From Homarus americanus (lineage: Eukaryota > Arthropoda > Malacostraca > Decapoda > Nephropidae), in NCBI RefSeq assembly GCF_018991925.1, contig NW_024732415.1, positions 1,233,709 through 1,297,708 on the forward strand: DNA of 64,000 nt, written 5' to 3'. The position numbers and the translations under genes are program-made. How positions within the stretch are numbered: position 1 is the first letter of the stretch; each line of letters starts with the position of its first letter. A model generated the notes under the pieces. It made no database searches and was not told the origin of the DNA. It worked only from the letters and a program-made list of their open reading frames with translations. This document shows positions 12,394-21,423 of this stretch, one piece after another.

Positions 12394-12532
12394 CCAATCA
12401 TAGCTTAATTATGACGCCCTTGGTACTGGCAGTCTGTTATTGGCTAATTAGCAGGCACAGCTGTTGATGACGTCATAACTCCGATTCAATCAAGGCCTCT
12501 GATTGGTTGATTTGAGACCCCCGAAGTATAAA
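12394..12532 (+). promoter_or_regulatory. Promoter-like cluster: CCAAT boxes, CRE and TATA
   Basis: CCAAT at 12394, ATTGG (reverse CCAAT) at 12439, a perfect CRE palindrome TGACGTCA at 12468, ATTGG at 12502 and TATAAA at 12527 fall within 140 bp. The order and spacing resemble an animal core promoter firing to the right. No coding exon is recognisable downstream, so this is an inference from motifs only. It sits in the loop of the inverted repeat. Confidence 0.35.
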
Positions 12533-13073
12533 CAGTAGTATGGGATATATTTGTTATTATTGATAATTTTATTTTAATTCCGCGGTAAGTTGAATAAACT
12601 TTTTCATGTTAAAAATATTTCCAGGTCATTTGTAATTATTAATATCGATTCTAACTTAAAATCGTAACAATGAAATGATGATAACGAATTGTTTATTACA
12701 ATATTAACTAGATATGACAATATAACACAAAGACTAAAATACAAACCTGAATTAATAACATGACAAGCGGCTCCGTTTTCTTTCACGCCTGAGCTTAACA
12801 GTTAGAGAGAATGGACCCGGCCAGAGAATTTTACCGGGTAACTTAGCCATACTCAAAATTACATATACCCGAATATAAAACAGTTCAACTTTAACCAAAC
12901 CAACATAAATACCGAAAATAAATCATAAAGGACGATAATAAATAGTTTAATCTCCTTTTTGAGTCTCATAAAGCAGGATTTCAACCACATAAATATTAAT
13001 TTCAGTGAACCATACCTTCTCTCCGACCTTCCCTAAATCACAAGAGCGTAAAACCAATAACAGGACCTATGAG

Positions 13074-13079
<6 letters not shown>
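12533..13079. other. AT-rich loop of the foldback, no gene seen
   Basis: AT-rich unique sequence between the promoter-like cluster and the right arm. No convincing open frame or transposase motif was seen. Confidence 0.5.
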
Positions 13080-13140
<61 letters not shown>

Positions 13141-13515
13141 GTCAGGCACAAGAGGAATCATACAAATTTATTGCCTTCCAATTTCCATTTCTCTTATTTT
13201 CTTTGAGGTTGGAGATAGAGCACCCGAAGCCACACTGCAATTTCATTAATATAATTTCCTCCAATCTGTCTTTATCACTAATTACTTTTCCTAACTAAAT
13301 TAAAGGTTATTTTTTGTATGGTTTTATATGTTCCCAGGGGATGAATTTTACCATCGGTGTTGCCAGAAAGTATAAACGATAGATCAATTTGGTGAGGTTA
13401 CAGTAGTGCCGACATAGTGAAACATGGGTGGCTATGTCCGTAGAGTTTTTGTGATTATTTTTCCCTTTTTGAAGAGTGGTGAATTTAACACGAGTCTTGT
13501 TAGGTTTAGGTTAGG
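13080..13515 (-). repeat. Right arm of the long imperfect inverted repeat
   Basis: Reverse-complement match to 11974-12285. It begins at its inner end with a GA array (13078-13138) and ends near GTTAGGTTTAGG. An extra segment of about 80 bp (about 13180-13262) interrupts the match. The spacer between arms is about 800 bp. Confidence 0.85.
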
Positions 13516-13544
13516 TTTAGGTTAGGATAGGTTTAAGTCAAGTC

Positions 13545-13760
13545 ATATTAGCACATCTCCACACATCCCCCTCTCCCTCACACCCCACACATACACATCC
13601 TCCCACACCCCACACCCCACACATCCCCCTCTTCGTCCCCTCCACACATACACATCCTCCCACACCCCACACCCCACACATACCCCTCTTCGTCCCCTCC
13701 ACACATACACATCCTCCCACACCCCACACATCCCTCTACCCCCACACACAGATCGAGGAA
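13545..13760 (+). repeat. 57-bp minisatellite, about three copies
   Basis: The phrase ACATACACATCCTCCCACAC recurs at 13589, 13646 and 13703, a period of 57 bp. Because 57 is divisible by three it sustains long Cys/Gly/Val-rich minus frames that are repeat artefacts. Confidence 0.8.
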
Positions 13761-14073
13761 GAGACCAAATCATCGACTCTTGCAGGTTACCTCGACACGG
13801 TAATACGAGGCACCTGACCCCGCATCAATACCCCTTTGATCAGGCCAATGAACCTTCACCAGGCAGATGACCTGATTGAACTCCCTCATCCCTCCCCCGA
13901 TGGGATAAGGAATGACCCTCACTCTACACACAATATCATCAGTAACAGCACCTTTGACAGTATCACTACCCATTATGCTACGCTTCTACCTTGATGTAAA
14001 AAATCCTTAATATGTTTGTATGTTTTTTGTCATTGATATATATATATATATATATATATAGTGAGAGAGAGCA

Positions 14074-14137
<64 letters not shown>

Positions 14138-15345
14138 GCATAAGTCACAGAAAAATATACGTAAAGTTGAAGAAACAAAAATAGTATTTTTCTCAACTTT
14201 CATGTAAGATAGCCAATTCCCAGACATCAAACGTTAAAAAATGTAATATATTCCCTCGCTAAAATGTGACCTACTGCATGAAATGATTGAGTTCTTAAAA
14301 AATAAAAATAATAATAATGAGAATAAAAATAAATTTAAAAATTGAATTTATGTCTACGTAAGTTCACAGCGTTGAGTAAGGGGGAGAGCAGGGAAGGGGG
14401 GGGGGTTAATGGGGGCTGGGGAGGGGTGAAGTGGGAAACAATGGTCGAAAACAACACGAAAGACAACGTAACAACACTGACACCAAAGAAAACGTATTAA
14501 ATTTTCAACGGGGACGACTGTATTTCTACCCGATTCATAATTTCACCTAAGTACACCTATAATATAATCTGTACACCTGTAATATCCCTCACACACCTGT
14601 AATATCACCTGTAATACTAATCAAATTTATAACACAAGCGGCTGAGAGTGGCCCAGATCAAAAGTGCATCTCTACTCGACTAAATTGAGACGATCCACAC
14701 ACACACACACACCTCAGAGCACCTTCAGTCATCGCTAAATACCCCAGCAGGTGACCCCGAAGAGAAGCTGAATAGACGTGTCATCAAGAGCGGGTAGCTA
14801 CCTGGCTGACTATACCTTCCGAGAATTATTTAGAGAGTTACTGAAAGGTAATGTAGGTGATATAATGAACTCAGGTGTGTTTACAAGTTAATGAAGGCTG
14901 GGTTGGTGTTGGTTATTCTAATTACGTATTTTGTTATTAATTAAAGAGTAACGTGAATATTTAGGTGTAATGAGGGATTTTGAATAGGTTAAAATGTCGT
15001 TTAAATCCCCCCCCCCTTCCTCTTTCTTTCTCTCCTTTCTACCTTCCTTACTTTCTTCCTTTCTTCCCTACCTCACTTCCTTACCCACCTCCTATTTTCC
15101 CTCCCAACTCCTCACTCCAGTTCATTCTTTCCCTCATACTCTTCCTCCCTTCCTCCTTACCTATTCCCCTCCTACCTACCCCACCTTCCCCCCCCCCTAC
15201 CACCTTCCCGGTAACCAGTCCATCCACACGTCCCGGTACCTCTAACAGCACCAGGTCGTCCAGAAAATGTTATGTTACTCACACCTTAATAGTTTTCTAC
15301 CAGAAGTTAATTTTAAGGTAATATTTCTTATCTTTCTTGGTGGTG
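13760..15345. other. Intergenic with TA arrays and pyrimidine-rich tract
   Basis: TA arrays at 14037-14060 and 14077-14134 are separated by a short GTGAGAGAGAGCAG spacer. A G-run lies at 14394-14450. Positions 15005-15235 are a C/T-rich tract. No gene recognised. Confidence 0.6.
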
Positions 15346-15955
15346 AGGGGAAGGGAGCGGCCTGGGGTGGTGTACTGGGGGGAGGGAGGTACCTGGGGGT
15401 GATGTACTGGGGGGGAGGGAGGTACCTGGGGGTGGTGTACTGGGGGAGTGGGAGGCACCTGGGGGTGGTGTACTGGGGAGGGAGGTACCTGGAGGTGGTG
15501 TACTGGGGGAGTGGAGGTACCTGGGGTGGTGTACTGGGGGGAGGGAGGCACCTGGGGGTGGTGTACTGGGGAGGGAGGTACCTGGGGTGATGTACTGGGG
15601 GGAGAGGTACCTGGGAGGTGGTGTAATTGGGGGGAGGGAGGTACCTGGGGGTGGTGTACTGGGGGAGTGGAGGTACCTGGGGTGTGTACTGGGAGGGAGG
15701 TACCTGGGGTGGTGTAATAGGGGAGAGGGAGGTACTGGGGTGTACTGGGGGGAGGGAGGCACTGGAGGTGGTGTACTGGGGAGGGAGGTACCCGGGGTGG
15801 TGTACTGTGATGGAGGTACCTGGGTGGTGTACTTGGGGAGTGGAGGTACCTGGGGGTGGTGTACTGGGGGGAGGGAGGTACCTGGGATGGTGTACTGGGG
15901 GGATGGAGGTACCTGGAGGTGGTGTACTGGGGGAAGGGAGGTACCTGGGAGTCTA
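15345..15955 (+). repeat. G-rich minisatellite, unit about 30-33 bp, about 19 copies
   Basis: Units read approximately GGTACCTGGGGGTGGTG followed by TACTGGGGGGAGGGA with length variation between copies. All G runs are on the plus strand. The array gives overlapping long frames in several phases on both strands, including one of 236 codons, none with coding character. Confidence 0.92.
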
Positions 15956-16044
15956 CTGGTGGTGGCAAATTCAGGTGAAATGAAGCACTTTGATGGACCT
16001 GAGGCACTTATAGTTGTAAAGTTATTGAGTTAAGAGTGCGACGA

Positions 16045-16088
<44 letters not shown>

Positions 16089-16136
16089 AATGTTTACAGT
16101 CTTTGCTATATCCAGGATTTAAGTGTGGGTTGAGTT

Positions 16137-16188
<52 letters not shown>

Positions 16189-16479
16189 TTGAAAGTCATT
16201 ATTCAATTCTCAGTATTAAGTGAACGCTAACAAGGGGGCCAGTAACCTTTACATAGCTTTAAGTGCCCTCAATTTCATAGCTTTGTACCTTAGCTGACTA
16301 TTAAAAGTACAAACGAACCTTTAGACACATATCTCGACTTATATTTAGCTGGTGTAATGTAGAGAGATAAGTTAAAAGCTAAGAATATATATATGAAAAA
16401 GTTATAGATCTTGTGAATTAGCTTTTTTTATATTTAGCTTTTGATATGTAGATTAGGTTAGGAGTGAAGATCTAGCAGA

Positions 16480-16560
16480 ATCCACGTGTTTTCGGGCATG
16501 ATGGATTCTGATTGGTTCTTACTCAATGTGGCGACCAATGGCGTCTCTTTCTTTATAACG
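16480..16560. promoter_or_regulatory. E-box and CCAAT cluster (also at about 23937-24012)
   Basis: A CACGTG E-box near 16482, ATTGG near 16510, CCAAT near 16536 and a TTTATAACG element near 16553 lie within 80 bp, and the arrangement is kept in the second copy of the duplicated segment. Promoter activity is only a possibility; no downstream gene is recognised. Confidence 0.2.
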
Positions 16561-16836
16561 TAATATGGTGGTCTAATTTATATGTCTATGGTCACTTTCT
16601 AATTAAAAATAGTTTACAAAATATATTCTATTTTTTAATATTTTAACAATTCTAAGTCAAAATACAATAGAATATACTAATTCTAATCGTCTAATTCACT
16701 TCTAAGTCAAAATACACAACAAACCAAAAACCTTCAAATATTCATAAAACTCAAAATGAAAAAAATAAAAAAAACGAAAAAAAAAATAAAAACGTAAAAA
16801 CTAAAATGATAAAAAATTAAAAAAATTCCCCCCCAT

Positions 16837-16930
16837 AAATTAGCCTTCGAGGACGACCTAAATTAGCCTTCGAGGACGACCTAAATTAGCCTTCGAGGAC
16901 GACCTAAATTAGCCTTCGAGGACGACCTAT
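16837..16930 (+). repeat. 23-bp tandem repeat, four copies (two in copy B)
   Basis: Unit AAATTAGCCTTCGAGGACGACCT has 23 bases in full and is perfectly repeated four times. The equivalent place in the second segment (about 24289-24334) has only two copies, a clean repeat-number difference. Confidence 0.9.
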
Positions 16931-17089
16931 TCAAGTGGTCCTTAATGGGGGTAAAAGAGGGCTCTGAGAGACTTAACACTCGAGGAAGCTTTTAGAGGAT
17001 AAGTGATAATCCTTGAGGGAGTGTCAGAGATTATTATCCAAGTGATCCAGGTTGGGTTAGCCTGAGGTCAAGTTTTGGCTAGATCAGGG

Positions 17090-17270
17090 CTGGGTAGGTT
17101 AGGTCAGGTTAAGTTAGGTTAGCATAGGATAGGTTAGGTTAGGTTAAGCTAGGTTAGGTTAGGTTAGGATAGGTTAGGTTAAGCTAGGTTAGGTTAGCAT
17201 AGGATAGGTTAGGTTAGGTTAAGCTAGGTTAGGATAGGATAGGATAGGATAGGTTAGGTTACGAATCCCC
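17090..17270 (+). repeat. Interstitial TTAGG-like array
   Basis: About 30 units of GGTTA/GGATA variants. The matching array in copy B (about 24500-24592) is roughly half the length. Confidence 0.85.
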
Positions 17271-17457
17271 ACATCACCTGCCTACAGACGTGATCAGAGA
17301 GCCATTGTTTACATATTCAGATGAGCCACGAGTGAACAACACCAGAGAGATTAGTGGGATTCTCTGGCTCATATTGATTTACATTCTCCCCTCCTCCCAG
17401 GTGAGGTATAAACAGCGTGGGGTACTTTTATCTGTATTGACTGATGTATATAGTTCC

Positions 17458-18003
17458 ATACATACATACATACATACATACATACATACATACATACATA
17501 CATAGACACATTTATAAGTATAATTAGTTTAAATGTTTCCTTCACTAAAATTACTATTACTATCATCACCCATCATAATAACTACCACTATTACTACCAC
17601 CACAATCACCACCTACCACCATCACCATTAATATCACCATCACCCTCACCACTACTCCTACAACTATCACCACCACTATCACCACCACCACTACCACCAC
17701 TATCACCATCACCTTCACCACTACTCCTACCACTATCACCACCACCACTACCACCACCATCACCACCACATCACCATCACCTCACCACTACTCCCACCAC
17801 CATCACCACCACCACCACCACCACAATCTCACCATTAATAACACCACATCACCCTCACCACTACTCCTACCACTATCACCACCACCACTACCACCACAAT
17901 CACCACTAATATCACTATCACCCTCACCACTACTCCTACCACTATCACCACCACCACTACCACCACTATCATCACTACCACCACCACAATCACCACCACT
18001 ACC
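17458..18003 (+). repeat. CATA microsatellite and ACC/ACT imperfect array
   Basis: CATA units at about 17458-17505, then 17560-18003 of ACCACC/ACTACC/ATCACC with a higher-order phrase CACCCTCACCACTACTCCTACC repeated several times. Copy B holds a much shorter version. Gly/Ser/Asp-rich frames on minus are artefacts. Confidence 0.85.
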
Positions 18004-18109
18004 AGCCGTGTTTGTGTTGTAAGCGAGTGTGACGTTTAACCTTTCAGTGTTGGACCAGATATGGAGAGGTGGCTGAGTGCAGATGGTGTGACCAGACCTC
18101 ATTCTACCT

Positions 18110-18200
18110 ACTCCACACCACTCCACTCCACTCCACTCCACTCCACTCCACACCATTCCACTCCACTCCACTCACCTCCACTCCACCCACACCACAACCA
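18110..18200 (+). repeat. ACTCC pentanucleotide array
   Basis: CCACTCCACTCCACTCC-type pentamer repeats, shared with copy B at about 25200-25262. It creates a Leu-His-Ser-Thr-Pro frame that is not a gene. Confidence 0.8.
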
Positions 18201-18297
18201 CACCACACAACCACAACCTCCCACACTGCCCACACGTTCCACATCACCCCCACCCCCAACAACACCCAATCACCCACACATCAATTTGGTCAACGAC

Positions 18298-18572
18298 TGT
18301 AACCCACACTGTAACCCATACTGTAACCCACACTATAACCCACACTATAACCCACACTGTAACCCACACTGCAACCCACACTGTAACCCACACTATAACT
18401 CCACACTGTAACCCACATTGCACTCACACAGTAACCCACACTGTAACCCACACTATAACCCACACTGTGCAATCCACACTGTAACCCACACTATAACCCA
18501 CACTGTAACCCACACTGTTACCCACACTGCAACCCACACTATAACCCACACTGTAACCCACACTGTAACCTA
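18298..18572 (+). repeat. 12-bp satellite (TAACCCACACTG), about 23 units
   Basis: Units alternate TAACCCACACTG and TAACCCACACTA. The partner array at about 25400-25545 is about half as long, so this array accounts for part of the length difference between the two segments. Confidence 0.9.
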
Positions 18573-18599
18573 ACTACGACTGCATATTATATCCCTAGT

Positions 18600-18609
18600 C
18601 AAGAATAAT

Positions 18610-18651
<42 letters not shown>

Positions 18652-19139
18652 TACCTTCCTCCTATTCATCCCTCACTTCTTCCTTCCTTCCTTCCCTCCC
18701 TCCATCACCCCCCCTCACCCCTCACCCCCCATCTCCCCAGTCACCAGAACAGGTAACCCCATAAGGTAAGTACCCCATTAATGCAGCGGCCAGGTAAGAT
18801 AATTATCTACCTTGGGGAGGGGGGGGGAGGGGGGGAGAGGAGGAGGAGGGGAGAAGGAGAGAGAGAGAGAGAACCAAAAAGACAGACAGACAGACAGACA
18901 GGCAGACAGACAGACAGACAGACAGACAGACAGGATAAGCCTGATGATGACGTCAAGCAAGGTCATAACTATCTCACCTCAGTCACACCTACACCTGTCT
19001 GTCACACCTGAACGACAAGGGCCTTCCCCACCTACCTGTGCACACCCCGCTATTCTCGTGCACACGCCTACTATGTGTACATGATTCAATGCACATGGTT
19101 ATTTCATGTACGTGTGCTGTGTGTGTTTTATTGTGTATG

Positions 19140-19203
<64 letters not shown>

Positions 19204-19400
19204 GTAGACGAACAACAACAACAACAACAACAACAACAATCTACCTACATTCTTATTACCATACTAACCCTATCCCATAACCATCCCATCCGCCCTATCC
19301 AACGACGAACCTCCCTATCCCAGCACCCTATAACCATCCCATCCTCTACCCCATCTACCTATCCCACTAATTGGAATTACTAACACCTGGATAAATAGAT
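18600..19400. repeat. Microsatellite cluster: GT, GACA, AAT and ACA arrays
   Basis: GT array 18609-18650, GACA 18882-18932, AAT 19139-19203 and ACA 19213-19240, with a CRE at 18948. At 18741 a strong pyrimidine tract plus CAG is followed closely by three GTAA donors (see findings). The same set exists at 25570-26200. Confidence 0.8.
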
Positions 19401-19734
19401 CTAGTGGGGGGGGGGGTGTGGTTAGGAGGATAGGAGAGCGGGGCTGAGTCCATCCAATACCTATCCTTTGTCTAGCCCCTACACGTGGGATAGTCTCTGT
19501 CTGTCTGTCTATCTATTTACAGAATCCATCTATCTATCTATCGCCAATCAACCTGGAAATAGCACTAATATCCCCTTTAGAAACTTCCATCATCAACTAT
19601 TTACGGACCTATTTCTAGTTCCAGCTAGTATCCATCTCTAGTTGTCTATTTCCAGCGCTGAGGAAATATCGCTCGAGTCACTAATGCCTGATTGAGGGTA
19701 TTGACAGAATCCCTCAAAGGATATTCTCACGGCT

Positions 19735-20099
19735 GAAGGAAGGAAGGAAGGAAGGAAGGAAGGAAGGAAGGAAGGAAGGAAGGAAGGAAGGAAGGAAGGG
19801 GAGGGGAGGAATGGGGAAGAAACAACGAGTGGGGGAATAGGGAGGAAGGAAGGTGAGAAAGAGGGAGGGAGAAATGATAAAGAGGAAGAAGGGAAGGAGG
19901 GTAGGAGGGTACAAAGGGAGGGAATAATAGGGAGAGGGGTGGAGAGAGGGAAGGAGTGGGAAGGAGAGAGGGAGGGACACATCAACAGGATCAATATTTC
20001 CACCTCTGCTCCCTAGAATCCCTCTCATACTATAGTGACGAGGGAGGGGGGAGAGGGAGTGAGAGGAGGGGAGAGGGAAAGAAGGAATTAGGCAAGGGA

Positions 20100-20136
<37 letters not shown>

Positions 20137-20352
20137 ATACTTACAAACAAACAAAAACTAAAAAAAAACACGAAACAAAAAGAGAAAAACGAAGAGAGAG
20201 GAATAAGAGAAAGAGACAATAAGAGAAGGAAGATAAAACAAGGGAATAAGGAAACAGACGGACAAAGGAATGAGAAAACAAAACACAAAGTGAAAATTGG
20301 AATAACAAGGTGAATTTACCTGTGTGTGTGGAGAGGGTGAGGCAGTTCACGC

Positions 20353-20400
<48 letters not shown>
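19735..20400. repeat. GGAA and GA arrays in purine-rich sequence
   Basis: A GGAA tetranucleotide array lies at about 19736-19800, a mixed purine tract to 20100, GA at 20104-20135 and GA at 20353-20402. The same layout occurs at 26706-27365. The minus Ser/Leu/Pro/Phe-rich frames are repeat artefacts. Confidence 0.85.
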
Positions 20401-20403
<3 letters not shown>

Positions 20404-20785
20404 TTATGTTGAAAAAAAAATGATTCTTACTTTAACTTAACCTAACTCTAACCTAACCTAACCCAACCCAACCTGGAAAATGACGTTTACCACGACCATA
20501 ATCTGACCCGGAGATAAAATCTTAACGAACGCCTGGCGAACGATCTCCCTGACCTCACCTCGTGACCTGACCAGGAAACCATTCGAAAGTTTGACGGGTT
20601 AACAGACAGATAGACAGACAGACAGACAGACAAGTTAATCTGCCCTCCCGCAATCCCTGTGTGTACGTGAGAATATCTTTACGTATTTATATATGAGTAC
20701 GTAGTGTGTGTGTGTGTACGTAACAACAATAGTTAACCCACGTAAACACATAAAAACACAATCCAAACCAATACACGACACTGAG

Positions 20786-20829
<44 letters not shown>

Positions 20830-21323
20830 TGACGTACACACTGACGCAAACAGGCCCCGATAACAGCGTACCTCCTAGTAACAACTCTCTCCTGGCCCTA
20901 ATTAGACCAATCAAAAAAAAAGGTATCCCTGGAACTTCTGACGGCGGGTTCCACTTACGGGATCCAGGAGGTTTACATAAACACTTCATATCTGGCCAGC
21001 AAACCAACGTAGAGGACCTTGTTCACCTGTCCATTTGTCCACCTGTCCACCTGTTTTCCTACCCATCTACCTACCCACCTGTTCAACATTCCTACCCCTT
21101 TCCTCTCCTTCACCTCTCCTTCTGCTCCCCTTCTCCCTCCCTCCCTCCCTCCTCCTCCGCCCCTGACGCTGGCCCCAGAGCCATGTGTAACAGAGGAGGA
21201 CTGTAATGTGGTGCAGAGGTGTCAATGTCGACTAATAGTGAAGCTTCGTGTTCCTTAGATGAGTATCTCTCTCAACACAAAGTAGAGGAAGCGAGTAATA
21301 CGCACCGAACGAAGCATACCGAT

Positions 21324-21423
21324 NNNNNNNNNNNNNNNNNNNNNNNNNNNNNNNNNNNNNNNNNNNNNNNNNNNNNNNNNNNNNNNNNNNNNNNNNNNNN
21401 NNNNNNNNNNNNNNNNNNNNNNN
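21324..21423. other. Assembly gap (100 N)
   Basis: A run of exactly 100 N, the usual placeholder for a gap of unknown size. It abuts the 3' tail of the LINE and lies about 35 bases after copy A ends. Confidence 0.98.

Larger units (their letters stand above)
16046..21290 (+). repeat. Copy A of a ~5-kb direct duplication
   Basis: Co-linear with 23540-28394. Matching landmarks include GCAATGTTTACAGTC (16087 and 23557), ATGGAGAGGTGGCTGAG (18061 and 25150), ATGCAGCGGCCAGG (18781 and 25749) and CAACACAA (21273 and 28377). Offsets shift from about 7470 to 6970 and back to about 7100 because tandem arrays differ in length. The 18.6-20.3 kb part is almost identical to its partner, while the last 500 bp carries many small indels. 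Copy A ends about 35 bases before an N gap. See findings for the assembly interpretation. Confidence 0.95.

Noticed and set aside
13538..13773. Cys/Gly/Val-rich frames on minus
   Set aside because: 57-bp minisatellite with period divisible by three; no signal peptide or consistent start.
13970..14135. TA array with central GAGAGAGCAG as a terminator or hairpin gene
   Set aside because: Ordinary TA/GA compound microsatellite; no transcript evidence.
15297..16007. 236-codon Pro/Ser/Thr/His-rich frame on minus and overlapping Gly/Trp-rich frames on plus
   Set aside because: All are translations of the G-rich minisatellite. Open frames occur in several phases on both strands at once, with unit-length periodicity.
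17998..18171. Minus frame with HTICTQPPLHIWSNTERLNVTL conserved in both segments
   Set aside because: Conservation is explained by duplication; the frame continues into trinucleotide and pentamer repeats and lacks clear splice borders.
19714..20154. 146-codon Ser/Leu/Pro/Phe frame on minus, conserved in copy B
   Set aside because: Lies on GGAA and GA arrays. Its conservation simply reflects the near-identity of the duplicated segments.
21150..21258. Cys-rich exon-like stretch (CVTEEDCNVVQRCQC) after a good acceptor in copy A
   Set aside because: The partner in copy B (28190-28300) has indels and stops in the same place, so the frame is not preserved. It is likely chance or low-quality sequence at a contig end.
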